Positions 10,750 to 20,055 of a DNA stretch of 64,000 nucleotides are shown here, piece by piece (positions within the stretch are counted from its first letter, which is position 1; every line of letters begins with the position of its first letter). The notes beneath the pieces were generated by a model. It was not told the origin of the DNA, searched no databases, and was given only the letters and a program-made list of their open reading frames with translations. Source of the stretch: Penium margaritaceum (lineage: Eukaryota > Streptophyta > Zygnematophyceae > Desmidiales > Peniaceae); the NCBI GenBank assembly GCA_023375785.1, contig SZWC01001599.1:189182-253181 (forward strand). Reading direction: 5' to 3'. Both the position numbers and the translations under genes were made by a program.

Positions 10750-11725
10750 TGTCAGGATGAGATCCACGTGGTGCGGTCCCGACGTTTTTCTGATTGTCTC
10801 TAGTGGTTCACGTCTACTGTTTTGGGCGAATCTGAGACTGAGCGTGAGCTTTCTGGTCGCCTCACGCTATGTAAGTAGGAATTAAGAGACAGTCAGTTTG
10901 CGAAGGGAACAACGTCGTTTTGCGTTAGTTTTTGAACATGGACATTATCACAACATTTATAGGGCTAGTCATGAGCTTTCAAACGCACCAAACCGCGCGC
11001 AATTCGGCCAAGCTTAGCTCAAGTTATGCTTACCGAAGGGCATGTCTCACCCACCACAGAAGCCTAACGCCGCCACTCGCCGTGGCCCCTTCGTTTACGT
11101 GCGAAGCACCTTTCCCAAGGCGCATATCCCATTGCACATGGTGTGGGGGTCCCCTGCATTGTTTCCACGCACCCTACCCACTTTTGGGTCCTGTTTGGTG
11201 ATGGAGTGTGACGAGGTTCGAAACCTGTCCGTGGACCTGCAGTCAGAGTTTTGAGTAAGTCCCCGAGCAACAAAACGTACTACTGAGTTTCGGACGTCGA
11301 GCCAGGATTTTGGCTAAGTCCCTCAGTAACAACCTGCAATATTGGATCCGGTGGATGATCCACCTGATCAGGCGGATCATCCACCGGACGCCTCGGGAGG
11401 CCTATCGGAGCATTTTCTCCACATGGTATTTTTGTTACTCGGTCCGGTCGATTATCGACCGGATTTCGAGTCGCAGCCGGCTCCCAGAGCCGTTGCGCAT
11501 ACCCCAACTTTGGAAGGCCATATCTCCCTCGATACTTGTCCGATTCCGGCAAAACAACTTCCACCAGATTCAGCAACTTGTCAAATTTTAGGGGCAATCC
11601 TCCATTTTAGGATCCGAGTAATCGTTGAGTCGCCAGATCCGCTGGAGCGGCGTTTCCACTTTCTGGCGGTTCGTCGGCGCCTCCCGGCGCCGCTCTTGGG
11701 CATGCGGAGGGGCAATTTCTCAACA
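10750..11725 (-). repeat. left (3') LTR of copia family 1 copy a
   Basis: On the minus strand it runs from TGTTGAGAAATTGCC to CATCCTGACA, 976 bp. It pairs with 16298-17271 (974 bp) at roughly 96% identity in the part compared. It contains a 14-bp perfect inverted repeat (11348-11387) and a second 9-bp hairpin (11443-11463). The plus-strand open frame across part of it is a by-product and not a gene. Confidence 0.93.
11348..11387. repeat. perfect 14-bp inverted repeat in the copia LTR
   Basis: CCGGTGGATGATCC and GGATCATCCACCGG are separated by 12 bases that themselves contain the palindrome CCTGATCAGG. The right LTR keeps the structure with one arm mismatch (about 16891-16932). A second hairpin, TCCGGTCGA-TTA-TCGACCGGA, lies at 11443-11463. 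The function is unknown. A stable RNA or cruciform structure is possible. Confidence 0.9.
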
Positions 11726-11738
11726 TTCTCCCCCTTGC
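11726..11738 (-). promoter_or_regulatory. polypurine tract of copia family 1 copy a
   Basis: The element strand reads GCAAGGGGGAGAA immediately before the LTR start TGTTGAGA. It is the same tract as in copy b at 1153-1164 and primes plus-strand synthesis. Confidence 0.8.
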
Positions 11739-11768
11739 AGCTGCCATGCCCGCTGCTCCTGCTTTCTC

Positions 11769-13826
11769 TCACTCATCTTCCGTTGCGTGCTCCAGCCTAT
11801 CATAGCTGGTCATCCCAAGTCCGGCCACGCTCATCGCGTGCCGGTCCGCGGGTTGCGCCTTGGTCAAGCAATCCACAAGCATGTTGTGCATGCTGTAGTG
11901 CTGCAGCACCACCTGCCCCTTCTCGACCATGTCCCGTGCGTAGTGATAACGCATATCGATATGCTTTGTCCTCCTGTGCTGCGTCAGGTTGTTGGTCAGC
12001 GAGATGGAGCCGGTGTTGTCCTCTTGCACCACCGTAGGCTCCAGCTACGGCACGCCCAGCTCCCCCAGCAATCTGCGGTGCCACACCGCCTCCTTGACAT
12101 CCTTGGCCAGTGCGATGTACTCCGTTTCCACTGTGGAGGTGGCGATGCAGTCCTGCTTCCTGTTGCACCACGAGACCGCTTCACCAGCGAGGAAGAACAC
12201 GAAGCCGGATGTGGACTTCCGCTTGTCCACATCCCCGGCGTAGTCTGCATCCGTGTAGCAGACCAGACGCAAGGGGTCTGCCCGCCCCTTGCTGTCGAAC
12301 CTCAAGCGCGCGTGCCGCGTCGCCTGCAGGTAGCAAAGGATGCACTTGACTGCCTGCCACTGTAGTGGCCCTGGGTCGGCCACGTACCTGCTCACTTGGC
12401 CCACCGCGTAGGCCAGGTCCGGTCGAGTTGCCACCATGGCGTACATGAGGCTGCCCACCGCCGATTGGTAGGGCACCCCTGTCATATCCTGCCACTTTTC
12501 TCTTGTTTGCGGCGCCATTGCCGCACTTAGTTCACAGGTCGTGGAGACAGGACTGCACACTGGTTTGCAGTCCTCCATGCCGTACTGCTTGAGCACCTCG
12601 GCCACGTATTTGGCCTAGCCCAGCTCAAGCGTGCGCGCCCTCCGGTTCCGCGTAATGCTCACCCCGAGGTAGAACTCCAGCTCCCCCATGTCCGACATCT
12701 AGAACCTGCTGCTCAGCTGCTCTTTCAGCTGCTGTAGGCTTGGCAGGTCTGAGGAGCACAAGATCAGATCGTCCATGTAGAGTGCAACAATCCGATGGAG
12801 CTTCTTGCTGCGCCGCACGTACACACTGTGATCCGCCTCACAGTGCTTGAAGCCGAGTTGTGGCATGAAGCTGTCCATCTGTTGGTACCAGCATTGGGGC
12901 AATTGTTTTAGCACGTACAAGGACTTCCGCAGCTTGCACACCTTGCCCTCCGGCACCTCCACCCCCTCCGGCACCTTCATGTAGAATGCTTTGTCAATGA
13001 TGCCATTGAGGAAGGCCGTCTTTACGTCCATTTGGTGGAGCTCCATGTCCTTCGCGGCCGCCATCGCAAGGATCGCCCGGATGCTTGTGAACTTGGCGAC
13101 AGGGGCGAACGTCTCATCGTAGTGTTCGCCCTTACGCTGTGCGTACCCCTTCGCCACGAGCCGCGCCTTGTACTTGTCAACCACACCTTCCTTCGTGAAC
13201 TTGGTCTTGAAGACCCATTTGGAGCCGATGACCTTGGCGTCTTTCGGCCTGTCAACCAGTTCCCACGTGTCGTTTTCAGCAATGGACGCCAACTCCGACT
13301 TGATGGCGGTATCCCACTGCTTTCCCTCGGGCCGCGCAAGCGCCTCTTGCACGGTCGTCGGCTTTGTTGATGCAGCCAGCATGCACCGCGTCATGCCGAT
13401 CCATTGACCGATGCCTGCGTTGAAACGCTTCCCCGTTCTCCGCTGCCTTCCGCTGCGACGCGACAGTCTTGGCGGCGTCTCTTCGCTCTGCTGCGATCCT
13501 TCCGACTCAGCCCGCTTCGGTGAATCATCGACCGGACGGCTTCCCGAGGATTCTTCCCGCTCTGGTGAACCATCAACCGGACGGGCGGCGCGTCCGGAGG
13601 ATTTTTCTCCGACGCCCGACGCGAACTCCGCCGGGAGTGCGCGCTTCGGCACCCGCGGTGCCTCCTTCGACGGATCATTCTGCCGGATCTCCAGCCCAGT
13701 TGCATCGTCGTCGGAGTCCTCTGCGTCGGTTGCTACACCTGCTGCACCGCCGTGCTCCGCCACCGCATCATCGACCTCCGCGTCCGCCAGCTCCTCCTCG
13801 TAGTCGAGGAGCTTGAACCACTCCCC
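11769..13826 (-). pseudogene. copia family 1 copy a: linker, RT and RNase H
   Basis: The 5' part, open from 13763, is a Pro/Ser/Glu-rich linker containing RPVDGSPEREESSGSRPVDD. RT follows: WDTAIKSELASIAENDTWEL, ARLVAKGYAQRKGEHYDETF, MDVKTAFLNG, and the intact active site LYMDDLILCSS at about 12765. A stop precedes MSDMGELEFYLGVSI (about 12700) and another lies in TLELG-stop-AKY (about 12616). RNase H is open from 12605 (YTDADYAGDVDKRKSTSGF, STVETEYIALAKD), with a stop before LEPTVVQEDNTGS and an end at TEDE (11769). A few nonsense changes alone separate it from a full reading frame. Confidence 0.94.
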
Positions 13827-14989
13827 TTATTTTGGAGTGTTCCCGACGCTCAAGTCGTTGCTGCTGTTGCTGAAGCTCTGCTGCTCGTCGAACTCGACGT
13901 CACGGCTGCAGATGATCTCTTGCGTGCGCGGGTCCCAGAGCCTATACGCCTTTTGCGCACTCTCGTAGCCGAGGAACAAGCATGGCTTCGCCCGCGGTTC
14001 TAGCTTGCTGTCGCGTCGTTGCGCCGCCTGCACCATCGCATGCGCCTTGCACCCGAACACCTTCAAGTGCGCCAAGTTTGGCTTGCGCCCGCTCCAAACC
14101 TCCTGCGCCGTCTTCCAGCCGCCCTTACCCTTCAGCACCGCTGTTGGGGTGAGGTTGATGGTGTAGCTCGCTGTACACACAGCCTCCATCCAGAAACCTT
14201 GCGGCAACCCCGCATCCATAAGCATGGTCCGCACCATGTTGAGCAGCGTCTGCTTCGCCCGCTCCGCCACTCCGTTACACTGAGGCGAGTACGGCTTAGT
14301 GGGATCCCACTTGATGCCCTGCTGCTTCATCCACCCACTACAGCCCACGTACTCTCCGCCATTGTCGCTGCGTAGCCCTCTGACCTTCCAGCCAGTCTGC
14401 CTCTCCACCGCTGCGACGTACTCCTTCAGCCGGTCCAGGATCTCGCCCTTCCGCGTCATGAAGCACACGTAGAGTTTTTTGCTGCAGTCTTCAGTGAAAG
14501 TGACGAAGTATCTCAAGCCACCATTTGACAGCGTTTTGAACGGTCCACACACGTCGCTGTGCACGACCTCCAGCAGGTCCTTTGTGCGAGCCGCGTTCTC
14601 GTTGAACGGCTTGCGCCACGCCTTGCCCAAAATGCAAGGCTCGCACTTTTTGTGCACTGCTGCATCTGCTTCCGCGTTCGCACCGTCGATGACGAGACCG
14701 CGCACCATGTCACACTTTGCCATCTCCTTAATGGTTGCGGGCGCCAAATGCCCCAACCGTCGGTGCCAGAGCTCCAGATCAGCGCTTCCTCCCTTGGCCA
14801 TGTTGACGACACGCTCCTGCAAATCTGCTGCGTTAGATGCTGCGAGGACCACCTTGGTCTCCACGATGTAGAGACCGCCTTCGCGCTTCGCCTCCAGCAC
14901 GACCTTGCCGTCGCGTCAATGCGCACTACTGCGCCTTTGCTGCGGAAGAGCACCTCATATCCCTTGTTTGTCAAGCGACTGACACTCAA
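13827..14989 (-). pseudogene. copia family 1 copy a: integrase
   Basis: Integrase inserts the cDNA into chromosomes. The open segment 14900-13827 holds the GAG-pre-integrase zinc region (LWHRRLGHLAPATIKEMAK, KKCEPCILGKAWRKPF). It also keeps the complete D,D,E core: first Asp in VVHSDVCGPF (about 14550), second in LRSDNGGEY (about 14360), and Glu in NGVAERAKQTLLN (about 14265). The C-terminal part reads GWKTAQEVWSGRKPNLAHLKVFGCKAHA and ends at NTPK before a stop (13827). A frameshift near 14915 separates it from the protease. It is the only integrase in the window with all three catalytic residues visible. Confidence 0.94.
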
Positions 14990-15232
14990 AATGTCAGCTA
15001 GGTCGGGGACGTGCTACACATCGCGAATTGTGTACAGCTCCTTCTTACCGCCCACCACGACTTCCACCTCCACGTCGCCTTGGCCGNGCGGAAGAGCACC
15101 TCATATCCCTTGTTTGTCAAGCGACTGACACTCAAAATGTCAGCTAGGTCGGGGACGTGCTACACATCGCGAATTGTGTACAGCTCCTTCTTACCGCCCA
15201 CCACGACTTCCACCTCCACGTTGCCTTGGCCG
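14942..15232. repeat. 145-bp direct duplication around a single N
   Basis: 14942-15086 and 15088-15232 are identical apart from about one base (GTCGCC versus GTTGCC), with one N at 15087 between them. A recent tandem duplication in a coding region is possible. An N exactly at the joint is more typical of two overlapping contigs abutted without merging. Confidence 0.9.
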
Positions 15233-16176
15233 GCCGCCGGCTCGACTTTGTCGTTCGCGACCACCATTGACTTGGAGGACTTCTCGTAGGTGACGAACCC
15301 CACCTTCTCGACTCGGGTGTGCTCCTCAGCCCCGGAATCCAGGCACCGCCTGTTGGCCTTCTTGAGGAAGTGATTCTTGTTGCCGTAGAGGAGCGACCTG
15401 CCCTTGCTGTTTCTGCCGCCGGTCTTCGCCTCCTCCGGGCACTCACGGGCCCAATGGCCCTCTTTGCCGCAATTGCGGCGCGCACCTTTCTTGGCGCCCT
15501 TCTTGCCGCCGCCCTTTCCGCCACTTCCACGGCCCCTGCTTCCGCCACCACGTGTTTTGGTGACGAGGGCCGATGAGGAAGACGAGGACTCCCCGCAGCT
15601 CCGGCGCTGTGCCTCGTTGCGGATGTACTCTGTGACCGCGCCATAGGTGAGCTTGTCCTCTGACCATCCTCCAAAGACGGTGATGAGTGGGCCCCAATTG
15701 TCAGGTAGGGCCATGAAGAGGGCCATCGCCTACAGCTGCGTGTCGATTTTCCACCCCACGTCATTGCATTGCGAGGCGAGCGATTCGATCTACTGCATGG
15801 CGGAGATGACATCATCTCCCTCCTCGATTCTCACTGTGAGGAGCCGCTTCATCGCGAAGATTTTATTCGCGAGCGACTTGGATTGGTGGATGGCGCAGAG
15901 CTTTTGCCAAGCTTTGGCTACTAGCTTGCAGCCTTGGAAGTAGCCCCACTGCAACTCGGCCGTCCTGGAAACCAGGAGCATGAGCGCCTCCTTGTTCTTC
16001 TTTTCGAAGGCCTGCTTCTCCGCGTCCATTGCAGTCGCCTCTGTGAGCACCTCCTTACCCAACATGACGTCCAGCAACCCCTTATGCGAGAGGTGCAGCT
16101 CGAACTGCCAACTCCATAGCTCGAAGTCCGGGCCGCCCGCATACTTCTGAATGGGCTGCGTCTCCTTCTGCACCAT
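14990..16176 (-). pseudogene. copia family 1 copy a: gag and protease
   Basis: The start ATG at 16176 opens MVQKETQPIQKYAGGPDFEL, followed by a capsid-like domain (KGLLDVMLGKEV, WGYFQGCKLVAKAWQKL). Stops follow at about 15790 and 15730. The frame reopens at 15726 (ALPDNWGPLITVFGGW) with a basic Gly-rich region and a nucleocapsid finger, RRNCGKEGHWAREC, in which the first Cys has become Arg. Protease carries CLDSGAEEHTR at about 15340, with the catalytic DSG intact. A 145-base segment of the protease end is present twice around an undetermined base at 15087. Confidence 0.9.
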
Positions 16177-16280
16177 GTGCGCAGCTGCTACTTCGACGAG
16201 TTCTCAGAACTTCACGGCGACGTCCAAGATGACGATCCCGTGCGCTGCGGAACACGTGAACGTTAGAGGCGTTCAGACCC

Positions 16281-16295
16281 GTGGGCCCATAACCC
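16281..16295 (-). promoter_or_regulatory. half-tRNA-type primer binding site of copia family 1 copy a
   Basis: On the element strand, two bases after the LTR end TGACA, comes GGGTTATGGGCCCAC. Its complement GTGGGCCCATAACCC is the anticodon arm (CAT anticodon) of plant-type initiator tRNA-Met, not the tRNA 3' end. Drosophila copia is known to prime from a cleaved 5' half of this tRNA, and this site has the same design. The same site is present in the unrelated copia family 2 at 34977. Confidence 0.85.
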
Positions 16296-16297
16296 TT

Positions 16298-17271
16298 TGT
16301 CAGGATGAGATCCGCGTGGTGCGGTCCCGACGTTTTTCTGATTGTCTCTAGTGGTTCACGTCTACTGTTTTGGGCGAATCTGAGACTGAGCGTGAGCTTT
16401 CTGGTCGCCTCACGCTATGTAAGCAGGAATTAAGGGACAGTCAGTTTGCGAAGGGAAAAACGTCATTTTCCGTTAGTTTTTGAACATGGACATGATCACA
16501 ACATTCATAGGGCTAGTCATGAACTTTCAAACGCACCAAACCGCGCGCAATTCGGCCAAGCTTAGCTCAAGTTATGCTTGCCGAAGCGCAGGTCTCACCC
16601 ACCACAGAAGCCTGACGCCGTCACTCGCCGTGGCCCCTTCGTTCACGTGCGAAGCGCCTTTCCCAAGGCGCATATCCCATTGCACATGGTGTGGGGGTCC
16701 CCTGCACTGTTTCCACGCACCCTATCCACTTTTGGGTCGTGTTTGGTGATGGGGTGTGACGAGGTTCGAAACCTGTCAGTGGACCTGCAGTCAGAAATTT
16801 GAGTAAGTCCCCGAGCAACAAAACGTACTACTGAGTTTCGGACGTCGAGCGAGGATTTTGGCTGTCCCTCAGTAACAACTTGCACTACTGGATCCGGTGG
16901 ATGATCCACCTGATCAGGCGGATCATCCATCGGACGCCTCGGGAGGCCTATCGGAGCATTTTCTCCACATGGTATTTTTGTTACTCGGTCCGGTCGATTA
17001 TTGACCGGATTTCGAGTCGCAGCCGGCTCCCAGAGCCGTTGCGCATACCCCAACTTTGGAAGGCCATATCTCCCTCGATACTTGTCCGATTCCGGCAAAA
17101 CAACTTCCACAGGATTCAAGGACTTGTCAAATTTTAGGGGCAATCCTCCATTTTAGGATCCAAGTAATTGTTGAGTCGCCAGATCCGCCGGAGCGGCGTT
17201 TCCACTTTCTGGCGGCTCGTCGGCGCCTCCCGGCGCCGCTCTTGGGCATGTGGAGGGGCAATTTTTCAACA
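16298..17271 (-). repeat. right (5') LTR of copia family 1 copy a
   Basis: On the minus strand it runs from TGTTGAAAAATTGCCC to CATCCTGACA, 974 bp, and is followed by the primer binding site. It pairs with 10750-11725. The right flank (TGCTGCACCTGTCAT) is Ty3 integrase sequence matching 23829 onward, so this is the outer boundary of the insertion. Confidence 0.93.
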
Positions 17272-18448
17272 TGCTGCACCTGTCATAGACACAAATCTCA
17301 TTGCATGAAGTCACCTGGTCTAATTAAACCTCTACCCGTTCCTTCGGAACCATGGGTTGTTATCAGCATGGTCTTTGTGATAGGTCTGTCCGCCATGCCC
17401 AAAGGGAAAGACGCCATCCTCGTCGTGGTGGACAGATTTCCCAGAGTTAAAGCTTCATTCCAACGAACACCACCGTCACCACAGAAGGAACAGTACGACT
17501 ATTCATGAATCAGGTTGTGCGGCTTCACGGAGTACCACATACCATCATCAACGGCAGAAACGGTCGTTTAACTAGCCGTTTCTAGCACAAACCGGTAAAA
17601 ATTTACGGTTGTCCGATCCAGCTATGAACAACGTTCCATCCTCAGACCAATGGACAAACCAATGGAACCAATAAGACACTCAAATATCTCATTCAAGCAT
17701 TATGCAAGCCACGTGGCATGGATTGGACAGCAAATCTTCTGACCTCCAAACTTGCATACAACTCTACCACTTCCACTGCAACTGGCAAAAATGAGGTGGT
17801 GTACGGCAAGCTTCCCGCTACACCAGCTGGATTCCAGAATTAGAGTAACATCCCCACGGTAGTCATTCACCTCCAGGACTTCACAAGCATCTAGGAAGAA
17901 ACACGGCAGACCCTTACAAAGACAGTGGCAGCAATGAAGAGGGCACCAGACCAACATTGTAGTGTTGACGTGTTCAACGCTAGAAGCCACGTTCTCCTCA
18001 GCTCTGCAAATGTCAACCTACAAGGAAACAACTTTGCAAAGCTCAAACCCCACTGGTTGGGACTGTTTGAGATCGATCAAATGCAAAGCCCAGTCATCAC
18101 TCGACTTTGCCTCCCTGAAAGCATGGTGGTCCACCCTGTCTTCTACATCAACAAGCTCAAGAACTACCCAGATCCCAATACGCACTTCCCCGGCACAGAC
18201 GTTGCACCTCCACCTCTTGTACAAGTGGACGGGGATACAGAGTACATGATTGAAGATATCCTCGGACATCGACACCGTGGAAAAATGACCGAGTATCTGG
18301 TCAAGTGGCACGGCTACAATGCCGCACACAACAGGTGAGAGCCCCACAACAACCTCCAAGACATCAATCATTTGATTGGCCGTTACTTTTTTCGTCCCCG
18401 GCCTACATGGACTAATGCGCTGGGATATCAGGACTAGAAGGGGGGAAG
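17272..18448 (+). pseudogene. Ty3-B integrase core and chromodomain (after copia)
   Basis: It resumes with the integrase HHCC region (CCTCHRHKSHCMKSPG) and continues with KDAILVVVDRF (about 17410). The third catalytic region survives as FHPQTNGQTNGTN (about 17635), where the expected Glu is Asn. The C-terminal chromodomain at about 18238-18375 is well preserved: TEYMIEDILGHRHRGKMTEY, then LVKWHGYNAAHNR, a stop, and EPHNN. The polypurine tract AGAAGGGGGGAAG closes the region. The chromodomain marks a chromovirus of the Ty3/gypsy class. Several stops make it inactive. Confidence 0.9.
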
Positions 18449-18859
18449 TGTTTCTTCCCTGACGTACACGAGTCCTTACACTTTGTGAGTAGTTTTTTTT
18501 TTCCTTACACTTATAGCCCACCGCACAACGACTTCCGGATTATTACGCCGTTTAGCAGGGGGAATTTTGGCCAGCTGTCCAAACCTCCAATGTCCCGTTC
18601 CAAAGTTTTCTGACAACTTCGATCACCTTCCAAAATGGTCAACAAAAGTGTCACGGACTCTATCAATGCTTCGATATTGTTTGGTTGACTTTTTAAGGCG
18701 CTAGACTTTCATGAAGAAGCGCATCGATATTCTTGAAGCCCTCCGACTTCTTGGCGGACCTTCTTGAATAGGCCACTCACAGCCCCACCTCACACATGTC
18801 GCTTGGCTCAAACGATGATGACCGAACGTATGCCTCATTCTCATCCTTGGAACTGTATA
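18449..18859 (+). repeat. Ty3-B 3' LTR, first part
   Basis: It starts TGTTTCTTCCCTGACGTACACG directly after the polypurine tract and aligns with the first 410 bases of the other Ty3 LTRs. At CTGTATA the homology is broken by the start of another LTR (TGTTACGTCCC) and resumes at 19421. Confidence 0.83.
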
Positions 18860-19420
18860 TGTTACGTCCCTGGTGTACATGTATACCTAAACTTCACGAG
18901 TGGGCATTGCTGTTCTTACAATCATGGCCCACCACGCAACAACTTCCAGACTTTTACGCCATTTGGCCGAGGGCATTTCGGCCAACGGTCTCCACCTCCG
19001 GTGTTCCGTTCCACAAATTTCTGGCAACATTGATTAACTTCCAAAATGGATGAAAAAAGCATCGCAAACCATGTTGACATTTCAATATTGTTACATTTGC
19101 TAATTCTCGACGGTGCTACATTTGTATGAAGAAAAGCCTTGTTGTTTTCGAATCCCCCCCGACTTCTTGGCTGAGCTTCTCAAATCAGCCACTCACGGCG
19201 CGACCCTATACAGATTGCTTGGCTTGAACATCGATGTCCTGACTTACGTCTCATTCTCATTCTCGACATTGTATCTATGTTCTCGACTCACTCAACACTT
19301 GTCATTGAAGAACACTTACTGCTTAACAAAAATCATCCACTTATCTCGGACACCCAAAACGTCTTTTCTCCCGCACCTCATCCGTGTGAACCACCTACGT
19401 ACGCTCCGCTCAACGTAACA
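18860..19420 (+). repeat. solo Ty3-type LTR nested in the Ty3-B LTR
   Basis: It runs from TGTTACGTCCCTGGTGTACATG to CCGCTCAACGTAACA, 561 bp, with no internal region on either side. The flanks are complementary parts of one LTR, so this copy was inserted and later reduced to a solo LTR. The flanking bases (…GTATA and ATACA…) allow only a weak short target duplication. Confidence 0.8.
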
Positions 19421-19528
19421 ATACACATATGCTGGACTCACTCGAAACTCTTCATTGAAGTACACTTAATGCTTGATACAAACTATCCTTGTGTCCCAAG
19501 CACTCAAATTGTCTTTGATCCCACACCT
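19421..19528 (+). repeat. Ty3-B 3' LTR, second part
   Basis: It begins ATACACATATGCTGGACTCA, matching the central portion of the LTR where the first part stopped. It includes GAAGTACACTTAATGC and ends at CCACACCT, where the Ty3-C LTR begins. The last ~60 bases expected of the LTR are missing. Confidence 0.75.
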
Positions 19529-20041
19529 TGTTATGTCCCTGACATACGTGAGTCCCTAAATCTCACGCGTGTGCATTTTTGTCCTTTAATTCATGGCCCA
19601 CCGGGTGACGACTTCCGGATTTTTTCACCATTCAACCAAGGGAGTTTTGGCCAACTGCCCTGACCTCCTGTGTCTTGTTCCAGAAGTTTCTGACAACTTC
19701 GACCCTTTTTCATAATATTTGAACAAAAGAATCTTGAACCATATCGATGTTTCGATATCGTTTGGTCAAATTCTCGAAGCCCCCCGACTTCTTGGAGGAG
19801 CTTCTTGAATCCACCACTCATGGTGTGACATTGCACACGTCATTTGGCTCAAATACCGATGATCTAACTTATGAATCATTCTCATTTGTGGCATTGTATA
19901 TCTTTGCTTGACACACTCGACACTTGTCATCAAAGTACACTTACTCCTTAGTAATAATTACTCATTTGACCCTAAATCCAAAATCATCATTTGTCCTGCA
20001 CCTCATTCCTGTGAGCCTCCCATGTTCTGCTCATTATAACA
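19529..20041 (+). repeat. 5' LTR of Ty3-C
   Basis: It runs from TGTTATGTCCCTGACATACGTG to CTGCTCATTATAACA, 513 bp, and is followed by a perfect primer binding site. It shares TGTTATGTCCCTGAYRTAC with the truncated 3' LTR at 25015. Confidence 0.9.
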
Positions 20042-20043
20042 CT

Positions 20044-20055
20044 TGGTATCAGAGC
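20044..20055 (+). promoter_or_regulatory. primer binding site of Ty3-C
   Basis: TGGTATCAGAGC, two bases after the LTR, is the exact complement of the 3' end of initiator tRNA-Met. This is the usual primer site of plant LTR retrotransposons. Confidence 0.92.

Larger units (their letters stand above)
10572..17271 (-). mobile_element. copia family 1 copy a, with an extra leader and gag start
   Basis: Minus-strand Ty1/copia element nested in the Ty3-B integrase. Read from the right it contains LTR (17271-16298), PBS, gag, protease, integrase, RT, RNase H, polypurine tract and LTR (11725-10750). A second PBS, leader and gag start then follow (10749-10572). The two LTRs show about nine differences in the roughly 235 bases compared by eye, so it is younger than the Ty3-B it interrupts. 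Flanking integrase homology suggests some tens of bases of Ty3 were lost at the junction. Confidence 0.88.
4665..19528 (+). mobile_element. composite Ty3-B chromovirus with nested copia
   Basis: One LTR pair (4665-5190, and 18449-18859 plus 19421-19528) brackets a duplicated body: gag-PR-RT start, then gag-PR-RT-RH-IN-chromodomain. A copia element occupies 10572-17271 inside the integrase. The 3' LTR carries a separate LTR insertion and is overrun by Ty3-C. The order of events inferred from nesting is: Ty3-B first, then copia family 1 copy a, the LTR at 18860, and Ty3-C. Confidence 0.75.

Noticed and set aside
11342-12365. Long plus-strand open frames (231 and 246 residues)
   Set aside because: They lie antisense to the copia LTR and RNase H, which read clearly on the minus strand.
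13411-13816. Plus-strand Ser/Pro/Arg-rich open frames
   Set aside because: Shadows of the GC-rich minus-strand integrase-RT linker.
16281-16295. tRNA-Met-like 15-mer as a tRNA gene
   Set aside because: Only the anticodon arm is present, with no acceptor, D or T arms, and it sits two bases from an LTR. It is a primer binding site.
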